Shown piece by piece: positions 23,517-31,811 of a DNA stretch of 64,000 bases (positions are counted from its first letter, which is position 1; each line of letters starts with the position of its first letter). The notes under the pieces are model-generated. The model was not told the DNA's origin. It was given only the letters and a program-made list of their open reading frames with translations, and ran no database searches. The DNA lies in the NCBI GenBank assembly GCA_964590255.1, contig CAZPYA010000009.1:1-64000 (forward strand). The letters are read 5' to 3'. Source of the DNA: JAKIYB01 sp964590255 (GTDB lineage: Bacteria; Armatimonadota; Hebobacteria; CAIYQO01). The translations under genes and the position numbers were made by a program.

Positions 23517-23816
23517 ATGGCGGTGGTGGCGGATATTTCGTTGATTCCGGTGGGCACGCAGTCCACCAGTTTGAGCCAGATGCTGGCGGACAGCGTGAAG
23601 GTGCTGGACCAGTTCGGGCTGACGTATGACGTGACCCCCACGGGCACGAACGTGGAGGGCGACCTGGACACGATTTTCCAGGCGGTGAAGGCGATGGAGG
23701 AGGTGCCGTTTCAGGAGGGGGCCGACCGGGTGGTGATCCTGCTGAAGCTGGACGACCGGCGGGACAAGAATATCTCGCTGGATTACGAGGAGCGATCGCT
23801 GGAAGAGAAGTTGTAA
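23517..23816 (+). CDS. MTH1187 family thiamine-binding protein (DUF77)
   Basis: A 99-residue protein. ATG 23517 follows AAGGAGG. ADISLIPVGTQSTSLSQML, LTYDVTPTGTNVEGDLDTIFQAVKAME and the acidic C-terminus match the thiamine-binding/YkoF-like ferredoxin-fold family (PF01910). These small cytoplasmic tetramers bind thiamine or its pyrimidine moiety. The neighbouring ThDP-dependent dehydrogenase operon makes a link to thiamine supply attractive, though the genes are separated by a repeat and may not be cotranscribed. No thiamine riboswitch is visible. The gene ends at a strong bidirectional hairpin. Confidence 0.85.
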   Translation: MAVVADISLIPVGTQSTSLSQMLADSVKVLDQFGLTYDVTPTGTNVEGDLDTIFQAVKAMEEVPFQEGADRVVILLKLDDRRDKNISLDYEERSLEEKL

Positions 23817-23822
23817 ATGCAT

Positions 23823-23851
23823 CGACGGCCCCCGCGAAGCGGGGGCCGTCG
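23823..23851. terminator. Bidirectional hairpin terminator between convergent genes
   Basis: CGACGGCCCCCGC (23823-23835) and GCGGGGGCCGTCG (23839-23851) form a perfect 13-base-pair stem with a GAA loop. It lies between the thiamine-binding gene and the convergent prepilin-like gene. Confidence 0.75.
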
Positions 23852-23873
23852 TGTTACCGTTGATCGCGCGTGA

Positions 23874-25070
23874 TTAATCGAAGAGGAACGCGCCGGCGTG
23901 ATCGACTTCCGCGCCGCCGGCGCCGCGCCAGATTTTTATCTGGATGGAGCCGGTGAAGCCGATATTCACATACATGCCCGACTTGCGGGTGGCGTTGTCC
24001 TGGCAGTGGGTTTTATCGCGCGGGAGCAGAATCGTCGGGGTCGCTTTGGCGGGGGTGGCCACGCTGACGACTTTGATATACTGGTCGCCGCCGGTACCGC
24101 TCCACGGATCATACTGCATGGTGTAGTAAGTGAGGGTGTGCGGCGCCGTTTCGGTGGCCGCGACGTTGACGGTCATCACCAGCGCGCCGGCTTCAGTGGT
24201 GCCGAGTTTGCGCGGGCCGCAGGCGGACATCAACGCGCCGCGATAGGTACCCTTGCTGCATGTGAGCGAGGCATAGTTGGCGCCATCGAAGAACTTCCAC
24301 GCCGTGTCATAATTCGTCACGGAGTATGACGTCTGTCCGGATGGATATCCCAGCTTTGTGGCGGCATCGATATCCCAGCTGGTGACCCAGCTTGGAACCT
24401 GTTTCACTTGCGTGCTCTGGAAGATGATGTAGCCGGCAGTGCCGCGTTCGGGGATGTTGCACACCACGCCGGCGCCGCTGCCGGTCAGTTTGAAGGGCAC
24501 CGGGCTGCCGTCGGGCACGATTACCCAGTTGTTCATCAGCACCACGTCCCAGAAGGTCAGTCCGGCGGGCACGGTTGCTCCCTGCACGTGGCCATCCGCG
24601 AAGGCCAGCACGGCCGCCTTGTTGTGACGGGTATCCACCTGAGTGTCGACGTCGGTGATGGTGTAGTTGGCGTTGACCGGCGGCATCACCATGTCGGCGA
24701 CCATGACGGTGTCAGACGGACGCTTATTGTCGCCGGCCGCCACGCCGAAGAAGTAGCCGTTGAGGCCGTATTCCGGCGTGGTGTTTTTCCCTTTGCCGGT
24801 TTTCGTCGGGCAGTCGTAGAGGCTGGGCTCGTTGTAGTCCTTCAACAGGGATGACCAGGCGTTGTTCTTCGTATCCGGCATGTAGGTCTCTTCATTGTCC
24901 TGGACATACATGCTAAGGGCCAGCGCGATCTGGCGCTGGTTGTTGAGACAGGTGTTCATGCGGGCCTTTTCACGGGCCTTCGCGAACACAGGGAAGAGGA
25001 TGGCGGCCAGGATGGCGATAATGGCGATCACCACCAGCAGCTCAATGAGGGTGAAACCTCGGGCGCGCAT
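23874..25070 (-). CDS. Type IV prepilin-like secreted protein (DUF1559-type, Armatimonadota style)
   Basis: A 398-residue protein with a class III prepilin signal, RARG/FTLIELLVVIAIIAIL, in which E at mature position 5 is present. It is followed by LFPVFAKAREKARMNTCLNNQRQIALALSMYVQDN, the signature of this phylum's pseudopilin expansion. PEYGLNGYFFG and the FADGHVQ motif follow in the 130-200 region. The C-terminal 190 residues are a beta-rich domain absent from the three shorter paralogues at 35-37 kb. CATAAGGAGG precedes the ATG, and a near-consensus promoter lies further upstream. It is probably processed by a prepilin peptidase and either assembled or surface-displayed. The ligand of the C-terminal domain is unknown. 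Confidence 0.85.
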   Translation of the reverse strand: MRARGFTLIELLVVIAIIAILAAILFPVFAKAREKARMNTCLNNQRQIALALSMYVQDNEETYMPDTKNNAWSSLLKDYNEPSLYDCPTKTGKGKNTTPEYGLNGYFFGVAAGDNKRPSDTVMVADMVMPPVNANYTITDVDTQVDTRHNKAAVLAFADGHVQGATVPAGLTFWDVVLMNNWVIVPDGSPVPFKLTGSGAGVVCNIPERGTAGYIIFQSTQVKQVPSWVTSWDIDAATKLGYPSGQTSYSVTNYDTAWKFFDGANYASLTCSKGTYRGALMSACGPRKLGTTEAGALVMTVNVAATETAPHTLTYYTMQYDPWSGTGGDQYIKVVSVATPAKATPTILLPRDKTHCQDNATRKSGMYVNIGFTGSIQIKIWRGAGGAEVDHAGAFLFD

Positions 25071-25116
25071 GGGCAGACCTCCTTATGAAGTTACAGGGAC
25101 AGAACCCTTAATATGT

Positions 25117-25144
25117 ATTATAGGCCATTGCTGTTCCCTGTCAA
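25117..25144 (-). promoter_or_regulatory. Near-perfect sigma70 promoter for the prepilin-like gene
   Basis: On the minus strand, TTGACA (25139-25144) and TATAAT (25117-25122) are exact consensus boxes with a 16-base spacer, about 46 bases upstream of the start codon. This is the strongest promoter match in the window and implies abundant expression. Confidence 0.8.
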
Positions 25145-25174
25145 TGGGCATAACCGGACGGGCTGCACGGACGG

Positions 25175-26251
25175 TCAATATTCCCCATATTCCCACGCCG
25201 CCTCGAACATCGCTACGGCGTTTTCGGTGGGGGTGTTGTCCTGCAGGCTGTGGGTTGGGGCCAGCAGGTAGCCGCCGCCGGGCTTCATGATCTCCAGCGT
25301 CTGGCGCACGTCGGCGACGACGTCGTCCACCGTGCCGTAGGCCAGCGGGCCGGCGGTGGAGATGCAGCCGTGGCAGGCCAACCGGCCGCCGAAGTGGGAC
25401 TTCAGGTACGCTGGCGACATGTTGGCTGCCTCGGGCTGCAGCGTGTCGACGACGCTGATGCCCATCTCGATGAAATCCTCATACGCCCAACTGCTGGAGC
25501 CGCAGGTGTGGATCATCACCGGGATGCCGTAGGCCTTGCCCAGATCCACCACTTTTTGGTGGCGCGGGCGGATGTGTTTTCGAAAGAGCTCCAGGCTGAT
25601 GAGCGGCGCGTGTTGGGTGCCCAGGTCCTCGCCCATCCAGAGGATGTCGATGCCGCCGTTGGCCGCTTCCAGCGTGCGGCGGGTCATCTCCACCAGCACG
25701 TCCAGCTTGCGGTCGATGATGCGCAAGCCGGCTTCATCATCGGTCATCAGGTCCACCAGCACCTGTTCCATGGTGCGCAGCATGCCGGTGCTGTTGATGA
25801 TGTCGCCGATGCCCGGGCCGCCGACGGTGATGGCGTATTGTGCGTTGCGTTTACAACACTCCGCCACGCCTGAGTAGTCGAAATCGTCCGGGTTGGGCAT
25901 CGGCCAGGTCTCCGCCTCCTCCAGCGTGGCGTCTTGCAACGGAAAGTCGCAGAAATCCCAGTAGCCGCCACTCTCGTGCTCGATCCAGCGGGTATGCACG
26001 CCGAAGAGTTGGTCCACATTGCGTCCGGGCAACTCCGCGTGCAGCCGGGGGCCAGTGTAGGGCACCCACGCGCCGCGCAGGTCCACCCGCAGCGCCTGGT
26101 TCAACCCCTCGTTATCGCTGACGCCGAAGTGCGCTTTCAGCCGCTGGTCGATATTGCCGTTACAGTGCACGCTGCCGATGGGCACGCGGTCCGGCTGCTG
26201 GTGGGCGATGGCGGTGAGCACGCGCTCTTTGGAGGTCATGGGTTTCGGCAT
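25175..26251 (-). CDS. Uroporphyrinogen decarboxylase (URO-D) family protein, methyltransferase-like
   Basis: A 358-residue TIM-barrel protein. MTSKERVLTAIAHQQPDRVPIG is the family start, and VGGPGIGDIINSTGM, MGEDLGTQHAPLISLELFRKHIRP and the zinc-ligand-like PVMIHTCGSSS and LACHGCIS segments follow. The His-x-Cys and Cys pattern is closer to MtaA/CmuA-type methylcobamide methyltransferases and the many uncharacterised URO-D proteins than to the haem enzyme HemE. Those proteins transfer methyl groups from corrinoids to thiols. AAAAAGGACATC precedes the ATG. No corrinoid protein gene adjoins it, so the substrate is open. Confidence 0.82.
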   Translation of the reverse strand: MPKPMTSKERVLTAIAHQQPDRVPIGSVHCNGNIDQRLKAHFGVSDNEGLNQALRVDLRGAWVPYTGPRLHAELPGRNVDQLFGVHTRWIEHESGGYWDFCDFPLQDATLEEAETWPMPNPDDFDYSGVAECCKRNAQYAITVGGPGIGDIINSTGMLRTMEQVLVDLMTDDEAGLRIIDRKLDVLVEMTRRTLEAANGGIDILWMGEDLGTQHAPLISLELFRKHIRPRHQKVVDLGKAYGIPVMIHTCGSSSWAYEDFIEMGISVVDTLQPEAANMSPAYLKSHFGGRLACHGCISTAGPLAYGTVDDVVADVRQTLEIMKPGGGYLLAPTHSLQDNTPTENAVAMFEAAWEYGEY

Positions 26252-26368
26252 GGCGGATGTCCTTTTTCAACGACGTCTCTTCGCACGCAGAATAATTCGG
26301 TGACGGGGGTGGTAATGCCTTCTCCGATGTGTGAAATGGTGTATGTATCGGCGCCGGCGGCTGTGGGT

Positions 26369-26472
26369 GGGAAATGGGTATTGCAACGAATTTCTGACTG
26401 CGTGGATGACGATGCCCAGGCACGTCAGCATAATCGATCCCCCCGCGTATGACTCTCCAGATACGCGGGGGG
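26369..26472. repeat. Half-copy of family B repeat and a separate hairpin
   Basis: Bases 26369-26394 match one arm of the family B palindrome (GGGAAATGGGTATTGCAACG). A distinct perfect hairpin follows: CCCCCCGCGTAT (26439-26450) and ATACGCGGGGGG (26461-26472). Apart from the MITE at 26544, the interval 26252-26798 holds no supported gene. Confidence 0.65.
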
Positions 26473-26543
26473 ACGACCATCTCGCTGGGAATAGGCGCGA
26501 TGGTGCTTGCCATGCCAGCAGCACGACAACACTATATACGCCT

Positions 26544-26707
26544 TAGAGACTATCCCAAAACGTCTCGCAGCCGTCTTGCGGGTCTGGTTCGCGCCTGGCC
26601 GCGTTGGCTTCGCTGGCATGTATGTCCCCACACACTCTCGCGCATCCGCCTTGCCAGCCACGAACCAGCCTTCGCAATCCGACTACGATACATTTTGAGA
26701 TCGTTTC
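26544..26707. mobile_element. MITE-like element with TTA target duplication
   Basis: The 164-base element starts GAGACTATCCCAAAACG and ends CATTTTGAGATCGTTTC. The two 17-base termini are inverted repeats matching at 13 of 17 positions. It is flanked on both sides by TTA (26541-26543 and 26708-26710), the TNA-type 3-base target duplication typical of several IS5-family groups. No transposase is encoded, so it would need one in trans. Confidence 0.65.
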
Positions 26708-26798
26708 TTACTGGTCAAGCTTCGTGAAATACCAGTGGATCGTGGATTTCATCGCTACCATGCCCACTGTCTATCCCCTTCTTACCTGACGTTGCCGC

Positions 26799-27149
26799 TT
26801 AATCATCGCCGCCGATGCCTCCCAGCAAGTCACCTAGCCATGACCCACGTTTCTTCTGCATGGGCCGTCCATGCTGGTCATATTGCGGACGTCGGTGTTT
26901 GTCATCGTCATGGTCATCATCACGGTGCCGATGCTCATCACGATATTGTGGTTGTTCCTCACGCCGACGATTCTCGGCGGGGGCGCTGTGCGCATTCATC
27001 TGCGACGGCCCACCGATCGCTTCCAGCTCGATGATCTTTTCTAACTCGCCGCGGTCGAGCCAGACCCCTTTGCATCCGGGGCAGATATCGATCTCGACAC
27101 CATACTTTTGGATCGCGCGCAACGGCGCATCACAGACAGGACATTGCAT
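26799..27149 (-). CDS. Zinc-ribbon (zf-TFIIB family) protein
   Basis: A 116-residue protein. The N-terminal 45 residues are a zf-TFIIB zinc ribbon: MQCPVCDAPL, a GVEIDICPGC knuckle and GVWLDRGELEKII. The middle is a low-complexity charged stretch rich in Asp, His and Arg (about residues 60-100), and the end is glycine-rich (GDLLGGIGGDD). Family members are common, small and uncharacterised, and probably bind zinc and a protein or nucleic-acid partner. AAAGGAACG precedes the ATG. The His/Asp run could bind extra metal, and a cation P-type ATPase is the next gene upstream on the same strand, which makes a metal-related role possible but unproven. Confidence 0.85.
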   Translation of the reverse strand: MQCPVCDAPLRAIQKYGVEIDICPGCKGVWLDRGELEKIIELEAIGGPSQMNAHSAPAENRRREEQPQYRDEHRHRDDDHDDDKHRRPQYDQHGRPMQKKRGSWLGDLLGGIGGDD

Positions 27150-27192
27150 TCTCGTTCCTTTCTTTCCGATACACTCGACTCACGTCCGGTGC

Positions 27193-27357
27193 ATAGGGCC
27201 CGTCAAGTAATAATCTCAACATTTTGCCTTGTTCGCTTGCCCGTGGGCGTTGTTGAGTACCCTTGAAATATGACCTCATATGTCGGCGGGCACTCGCCTA
27301 GCCCACGGACAAGCGCCCGGCGGCATAATTGTTGAGATTATTCCTAGACGCGCCCAT
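27193..27357. mobile_element. Palindromic MITE-like element
   Basis: Long imperfect terminal inverted repeats of roughly 55 bases. AATAATCTCAACA (27209-27221) pairs with TGTTGAGATTATT (27330-27342). CGCTTGCCCGTGGGC (about 27234-27248) pairs with GCCCACGGACAAGCG. The outer ends are GGGCCCGTC and GACGCGCCC. No coding capacity is seen. It lies between the zinc-ribbon gene and the P-type ATPase gene. Confidence 0.6.
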
Positions 27358-27419
27358 AGATCAGATCGCAGGCACCAGACGCTCCATCGTGCGCAGACTA
27401 CTATAGCTGCGTCTTCATT

Positions 27420-27545
27420 TCACCACGTCGTCCTTGCTATCGCCTGAGTCGTCCCCTTGTTTCCACCAAGGCCGTTTAACGCCGGGCAGCCAGTGAGCAG
27501 ACAGGTTAGCCCGACCAATAAGAGCAAATAGCAGAATACTCACAT
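27420..27545 (-). pseudogene. Small lipoprotein-like frame with a stop at codon 2
   Basis: On the minus strand a strong ribosome binding site (AAGGAGG, about 27552-27558) is followed by ATG 27545. The next codon is TGA, but the same frame then continues as VFCYLLLLVGLTCLLTGCPALNG to a TGG-TGA end. This is a textbook lipoprotein signal with an LTGC lipobox. A single base change at codon 2 would create a 41-residue lipoprotein. In another frame, GTG 27543 opens a 42-residue ORF ending at 27415 that looks less protein-like. It follows the P-type ATPase gene by 15 bases. Either it is inactivated, or it starts at an internal TTG. Confidence 0.4.
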
Positions 27546-27560
27546 GAATTTTTCCTCCTT

Positions 27561-30149
27561 CTATGGCGTGGCCGGCGCCTGTTGACGCACCCGTACCATT
27601 TTCACCAGTTCAAACCAGACGACGCTGCCGATGCCCGCAGCCAGACAAATGCCGACTTGTGTACCTGTGAGAGGCGCAAACTGGAACAGCCTGGCCAGTA
27701 TCGGGATATTCAGCAAACACAGCATGAGCAGCGTGGCTCCGCCGACGACCCACCACATGGCGCTGTTCGATGATCGCAAAGTCGCCAGCAGGCTTCTTGT
27801 CCAGGACACATTGGTGAGTATTAATAGTAGATTGGCCGTGATTAGCGTGACGAACGCCATCGTCCGCGCCGCGGCTTCTCCCATCGCCCATTGCTGCGCT
27901 ACCATAAACACCCCCAGGCTGACGAATAAAATACTGGCGCCTTGTACCAGACTCGTTATGAGCGTCGTGCGGTCGAAGATGGATTCCCGCGGCGAGCGCG
28001 GTGGGCGATGCATGACGTTGCGCTCCTCGGGTTCAGCCTCAAAGACGGTCGAGCATGCCGGGTCGATGATCAATTCCATCAGGACGATGTGGATGGGGAG
28101 CAATAATAACGGCCACCCCAACGTGATCGGAATCAACGATAGCCCGGCAATCGGCACATGAATGGAGAAGATATATGCCATCGCCTTGCGGAGATTGTCG
28201 TAAATGCGGCGCCCCAACCGCACGGCGGCGACGATAGAGGAAAAGTCATCTTCCAGTAAGACTAATCCGGCGGCTTCACGCGCCACGTCCGTCCCGCGTC
28301 CGCCCATGGCGATGCCAATATCAGCGGCTTTGAGCGCCGGCGCGTCATTGACGCCGTCGCCAGTCATGGCCACCACTTCACCCGTCGCCTGCAGTGCCTG
28401 TACCAGGCGCAACTTCTGCTCCGGCACCACGCGCGCAAAGACATTGATCTGGCGCACCTGTTCACGCAATGTCGCATCGTCCATTTGCATGAGTGCATCG
28501 CCCGTCAAGACATTTTCGGGTGACCTCAACCCGATTTGCCGGGCAATGGTCCGTGCGGTCGCCGGATAATCGCCGGTGATCATTACCACACGAATACCGG
28601 CGTTAGCGCATTCCGCAATGGCGGCGGGGACGGACGGACGGACGGGATCGATGAGGCCGACCAGCCCGAGAAAGCGAAAGTCAAAGTCGTGCTGTATTGC
28701 CGGCAACGCCGTGCCGTTTGGTATGTCGGCGCACGCAACACCCAGTACCCGAAGCCCGCGACTCGCCATCTCGTTAATGCTGACCGCGAGTTGCTGGCGT
28801 TGTGCTTCATCGAAGTGACACAGATCGGCTATCGCTTCCGGAGCGCCTTTGGTGGCGATGATATACGCGTTACGCGTCGTCGATCGCCAGACCTGCGACA
28901 TCGCCAGCAGTTCCGGCGATAATGGGTATTGCTGCACGACGGTCCAATCCTCGTGCAGGTGTTCCGTTTGGGCCAGATGCACTTGCCCAAACCGATGGAA
29001 GGCCTTTTCCATGGGATCGAAGGGGTCGCGTTGGCTGGCGAGGATACTGAATTCAACCAGCTCATGTAATGCATCCGGCAGCGGTTCGCTCTGCCCGGGC
29101 ATGATCTGATGTGTCACGTCCCCGGCGTTCAACTCGCCGACCGACATTTGATTGAGCGTGAGGGTTCCGGTTTTATCCACGCATAACACGGTGGCAGATC
29201 CCAATATTTCTACCGCGTGCATGCGACGGGCCAATACTTGCCGGCGTGAGATGCGCCAGGCGCCCAGCGCCAGGAAGATCGTCAGCACGACCGGGAATTC
29301 TTCCGGCAGCATCGCCATCGCCAGTGCGACACCAGCCAGCACGCCATGCAACCAGTCGCCGCGCATCAGGCCATACACCAGCATGACGATCACGCTTAGG
29401 CCCAGGCCGACTATAGCTAGATTGCGCACTAATCGCCTGGTCTGTTTTTGCAGGGCAGTCTGTTCAGGCACGAGAAGCTGCAATGATTTTCCGATTTTCC
29501 CGATTTCGGTGTGCAACCCCGTCCGTAGTATTGTAATGGTGGCCTGCCCCTGCACGACCAATGTGCCGGAGTAGACAAACGGTTCGTCTTCCCCACCGGG
29601 ACGCTGCATGTCCGTTTTGCCGTCCCAGGTCCGTTTCCGTACGGGAACGGATTCTCCCGTAAGTAGCGACTCGTCAACCGACAGATTCGTAGCTACACGA
29701 ATCGCCCCATCCGCGGGAATACGGTCGCCTTCCGCTACCAATATGACATCTCCCCGCACGACCTCGCGTCCAGGAATGAAACGCGCATCGCCATCACGGA
29801 TAACGCGCGCCCGTGGGCTGGATAGATTCTTCAACGCTTGAAGTGCGTTTTCAGTTTTGCGCTCCTGGTAGAGTGTGATGCCAATAATGACAAACACAAA
29901 CCCGAGCAACAGCAACGCTTCTTGCAGATCGCCAAGCAGCAAATAGATGGTGCCACCGGCCAGTAGGAGTAAAAACATGGGCTCACGCAGCACTTCCAGA
30001 GTAATCTGCAGCAGACTGCGCGGCTTGGCCGATGGTAATTCATTCGGGCCATCTTGCAGCAGACGTGCAGCGGCTTCCGCCGAGGAGAGTCCCGTCAGAA
30101 TGTCCTCCACGTCATGTTCTACTTCACGACGATCTGATTGGTCTGTCAT
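27561..30149 (-). CDS. P-type (P2-like) cation-transporting ATPase
   Basis: An 862-residue ion pump. The N-terminal cation-ATPase domain (GLSSAEAAARLLQDGPNELP) precedes transmembrane helices at about 55-95 and 240-295. The actuator loop carries TGES (164-167), M4 carries MLPEEFPVVL (281-290), and the phosphorylation site is D325 in DKTGTLT. KGAPEAI, the hinge motif MTGDGVNDAPALKAADIG and a C-terminal block of about six helices follow. The PEEFP version of the M4 motif, instead of PEGLP, is seen in a bacterial subgroup related to calcium pumps; the ion is not certain. It is about 30 kDa smaller than plasma-membrane calcium ATPases, as expected for bacteria. Confidence 0.92.
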   Translation of the reverse strand: MTDQSDRREVEHDVEDILTGLSSAEAAARLLQDGPNELPSAKPRSLLQITLEVLREPMFLLLLAGGTIYLLLGDLQEALLLLGFVFVIIGITLYQERKTENALQALKNLSSPRARVIRDGDARFIPGREVVRGDVILVAEGDRIPADGAIRVATNLSVDESLLTGESVPVRKRTWDGKTDMQRPGGEDEPFVYSGTLVVQGQATITILRTGLHTEIGKIGKSLQLLVPEQTALQKQTRRLVRNLAIVGLGLSVIVMLVYGLMRGDWLHGVLAGVALAMAMLPEEFPVVLTIFLALGAWRISRRQVLARRMHAVEILGSATVLCVDKTGTLTLNQMSVGELNAGDVTHQIMPGQSEPLPDALHELVEFSILASQRDPFDPMEKAFHRFGQVHLAQTEHLHEDWTVVQQYPLSPELLAMSQVWRSTTRNAYIIATKGAPEAIADLCHFDEAQRQQLAVSINEMASRGLRVLGVACADIPNGTALPAIQHDFDFRFLGLVGLIDPVRPSVPAAIAECANAGIRVVMITGDYPATARTIARQIGLRSPENVLTGDALMQMDDATLREQVRQINVFARVVPEQKLRLVQALQATGEVVAMTGDGVNDAPALKAADIGIAMGGRGTDVAREAAGLVLLEDDFSSIVAAVRLGRRIYDNLRKAMAYIFSIHVPIAGLSLIPITLGWPLLLLPIHIVLMELIIDPACSTVFEAEPEERNVMHRPPRSPRESIFDRTTLITSLVQGASILFVSLGVFMVAQQWAMGEAAARTMAFVTLITANLLLILTNVSWTRSLLATLRSSNSAMWWVVGGATLLMLCLLNIPILARLFQFAPLTGTQVGICLAAGIGSVVWFELVKMVRVRQQAPATP

Positions 30150-30420
30150 GCCATTCTCCTGAATCTTGCTTGCATTAAAGTATCAAATGTCTACCACCGG
30201 CCCACATCCCACTGCCCTGTATCACGGTGCCGTATGCTCTGTTGCCAGACACGGTATGCTTGAGACATGGGATGGTTACGTCATGAAAGCACGGGTTCGC
30301 ATGCTGCCCATGTGCCGATACCTTGCGGCGCATACGCTGATGATTGTGCATGGCTTTTTCGGTAGGCGATCATCGGATCATGCGAAGGGGTACAGCGAAT
30401 ACACACGTCTGATGCGTGCG

Positions 30421-30846
30421 TTACTTCGCCTGCGGAGGATGAAAAATGGAGGCGTATAGAAGCTTCGACATCAAACGATCGCGTTGTGGATACGAAGCGG
30501 CAGTAGTATCGTTGGGAGTGAAGGCACCAACAGCAGCTTTGGCATCATCTCGGATGCATTCCCCATGCGAATCAATGTGGTGCTCGCACACCGGTGACGA
30601 AGTCTCCAGGGTGACATGGTGGATCATCGTCATACCGTTGACCATCAATGCCGTAAGCACGATGAGCAGCATGACGCGCATCCATGGCCCCTGATTTCGG
30701 CGTGCTGTATGCCGAAACATGTCACCGACCCCTTTCGCGATATACCGGGGCATACTGAAAATGCGGAATAAAAAACCCCGCAGTGCATGTCCGCGCTGCG
30801 AGGCATCATTATCCCCGCAGAACGGTGTTTCGTGGAATTGCCCCAT
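30421..30846 (-). CDS. Hypothetical single-pass membrane protein
   Basis: About 141 residues from ATG 30846, chosen because GTGGAGATGTG lies just upstream. The frame is open further back (to 31041) without a ribosome binding site. One hydrophobic helix (MRVMLLIVLTALMVNGMTMI) sits at about residues 56-75. The N-terminal part is basic (LFRIFSMPRYIAKGVGDMF), and the C-terminal 65 residues contain two cysteines and several histidines (SPVCEHHIDSHGEC). The gene is somewhat AT-richer than its neighbours. No family is recognised. It could be a metal-responsive or periplasmic-facing small protein, but this rests only on the His/Cys cluster. Confidence 0.4.
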   Translation of the reverse strand: MGQFHETPFCGDNDASQRGHALRGFLFRIFSMPRYIAKGVGDMFRHTARRNQGPWMRVMLLIVLTALMVNGMTMIHHVTLETSSPVCEHHIDSHGECIRDDAKAAVGAFTPNDTTAASYPQRDRLMSKLLYASIFHPPQAK

Positions 30847-31146
30847 CACATCTCCACGATACATCAATCCCACGGGATCGTAATTATCCCGTTGCCTATC
30901 AAGGCCCAGCCGCATCCCAGTCGTATTGGGACCGCCTGATTCTAAAAACAGTATAGCCCGGGAGGCATGCTCAGTCAAGCCGGCATTGATGGGTTCGTAA
31001 TACCAGTTGTACCGAGTGTGATTCGCATGACGCACTCTCACGAGACTGATTTCGGAAGTGACGCCGGTTCAACTTCGTGTTATTGCATGGTATGGCTATC
31101 CCGATGCTTCCATACGCCGGCCTTCCGGCGCAATTCCCCCGTCCTC

Positions 31147-31176
31147 TTGCCCGCTGGCCCGGCGATGCGCTATAGT
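31147..31176 (+). promoter_or_regulatory. Possible sigma70 promoter for the secreted protein gene
   Basis: TTGCCC (31147-31152) and TATAGT (31171-31176) are 18 bases apart, 36 bases before the start codon. The remainder of 30847-31146 shows no further feature. Confidence 0.4.
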
Positions 31177-31212
31177 GCAGTTGTCACTTACCGCAGACAT
31201 GGAGGCATGATC

Positions 31213-31782
31213 ATGCGCACCTGGTTGTTGCTGCTGATGGCCCTCACCCTCGCCGGTCCCGCGCTGGCGGACAACGGCTTTGGGATGTTTTACTGGCGTG
31301 GGCCGGCGGATGACGGCGGCACCGGATTGCGTTATCTGCATCTCGAAGACTCCTACAGTTTTGAGCTGAACTGGGGGTATCGCTGGCCGGCGCCGGAAGA
31401 ATCCATCGGCACGGTGCGCGCGCTGCTGGCGGCGCCGGTGGTCAAGTGGCCGCGCGGGTCCATCAGCGTGGGCCCGGCCGTCACCTGGTACTGGGTGGCG
31501 GAGGCGCGTCCCGGCCTGGAAGACGCCCTCTTCGATCCCCAGCACGACACGCTGCTGGAAACGCTGCTGGGCCTGGCCGTCTACGCCACCCTCGACGCCG
31601 TCACCTCGCCCTTCGCCAGCGCCGGGCAGGACGGGCACGGCATCAAAATCCGCCCCGCCGTCAACCTGCGCCACGCGCTCACCGACGGGCTGTATCTCGA
31701 TGCCGGCTACGACTTCGGCCACGGCAGCCAGGACCTGTTCCACGGCACGAATTTGAGCCTGACGTTCACCGGTGCATTTTAA
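31213..31782 (+). CDS. Secreted, possibly outer-membrane beta-barrel protein
   Basis: A 189-residue protein starting at ATG 31213, which has GGAGG at a normal spacing; the ATG at 31207 would be too close. MRTWLLLLMALTLAGPALA is a signal peptide. The mature part alternates aromatic and polar residues in strand-like stretches (FYWRGPADDGGTGLRYLHL, SYSFELNWGYRW) and ends LSLTFTGAF, a C-terminal phenylalanine typical of outer-membrane barrels. A small 8-strand barrel is plausible. No specific family is recognised. The next gene begins 29 bases downstream. Confidence 0.6.
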   Translation: MRTWLLLLMALTLAGPALADNGFGMFYWRGPADDGGTGLRYLHLEDSYSFELNWGYRWPAPEESIGTVRALLAAPVVKWPRGSISVGPAVTWYWVAEARPGLEDALFDPQHDTLLETLLGLAVYATLDAVTSPFASAGQDGHGIKIRPAVNLRHALTDGLYLDAGYDFGHGSQDLFHGTNLSLTFTGAF

Positions 31783-31811
31783 TACCGCGCCTCAAGTAGG
31801 AGGATCATGAC

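Noticed and set aside
26449..26727. Short overlapping open frames of 60-90 codons
   Set aside because: They lie inside the MITE and its flanks, have no ribosome binding sites and encode no recognisable protein.
30967..31212. 80-residue N-terminal extension of the secreted protein at 31213
   Set aside because: A signal peptide starts at 31213 with a properly spaced ribosome binding site, and a promoter-like sequence lies inside the extension.
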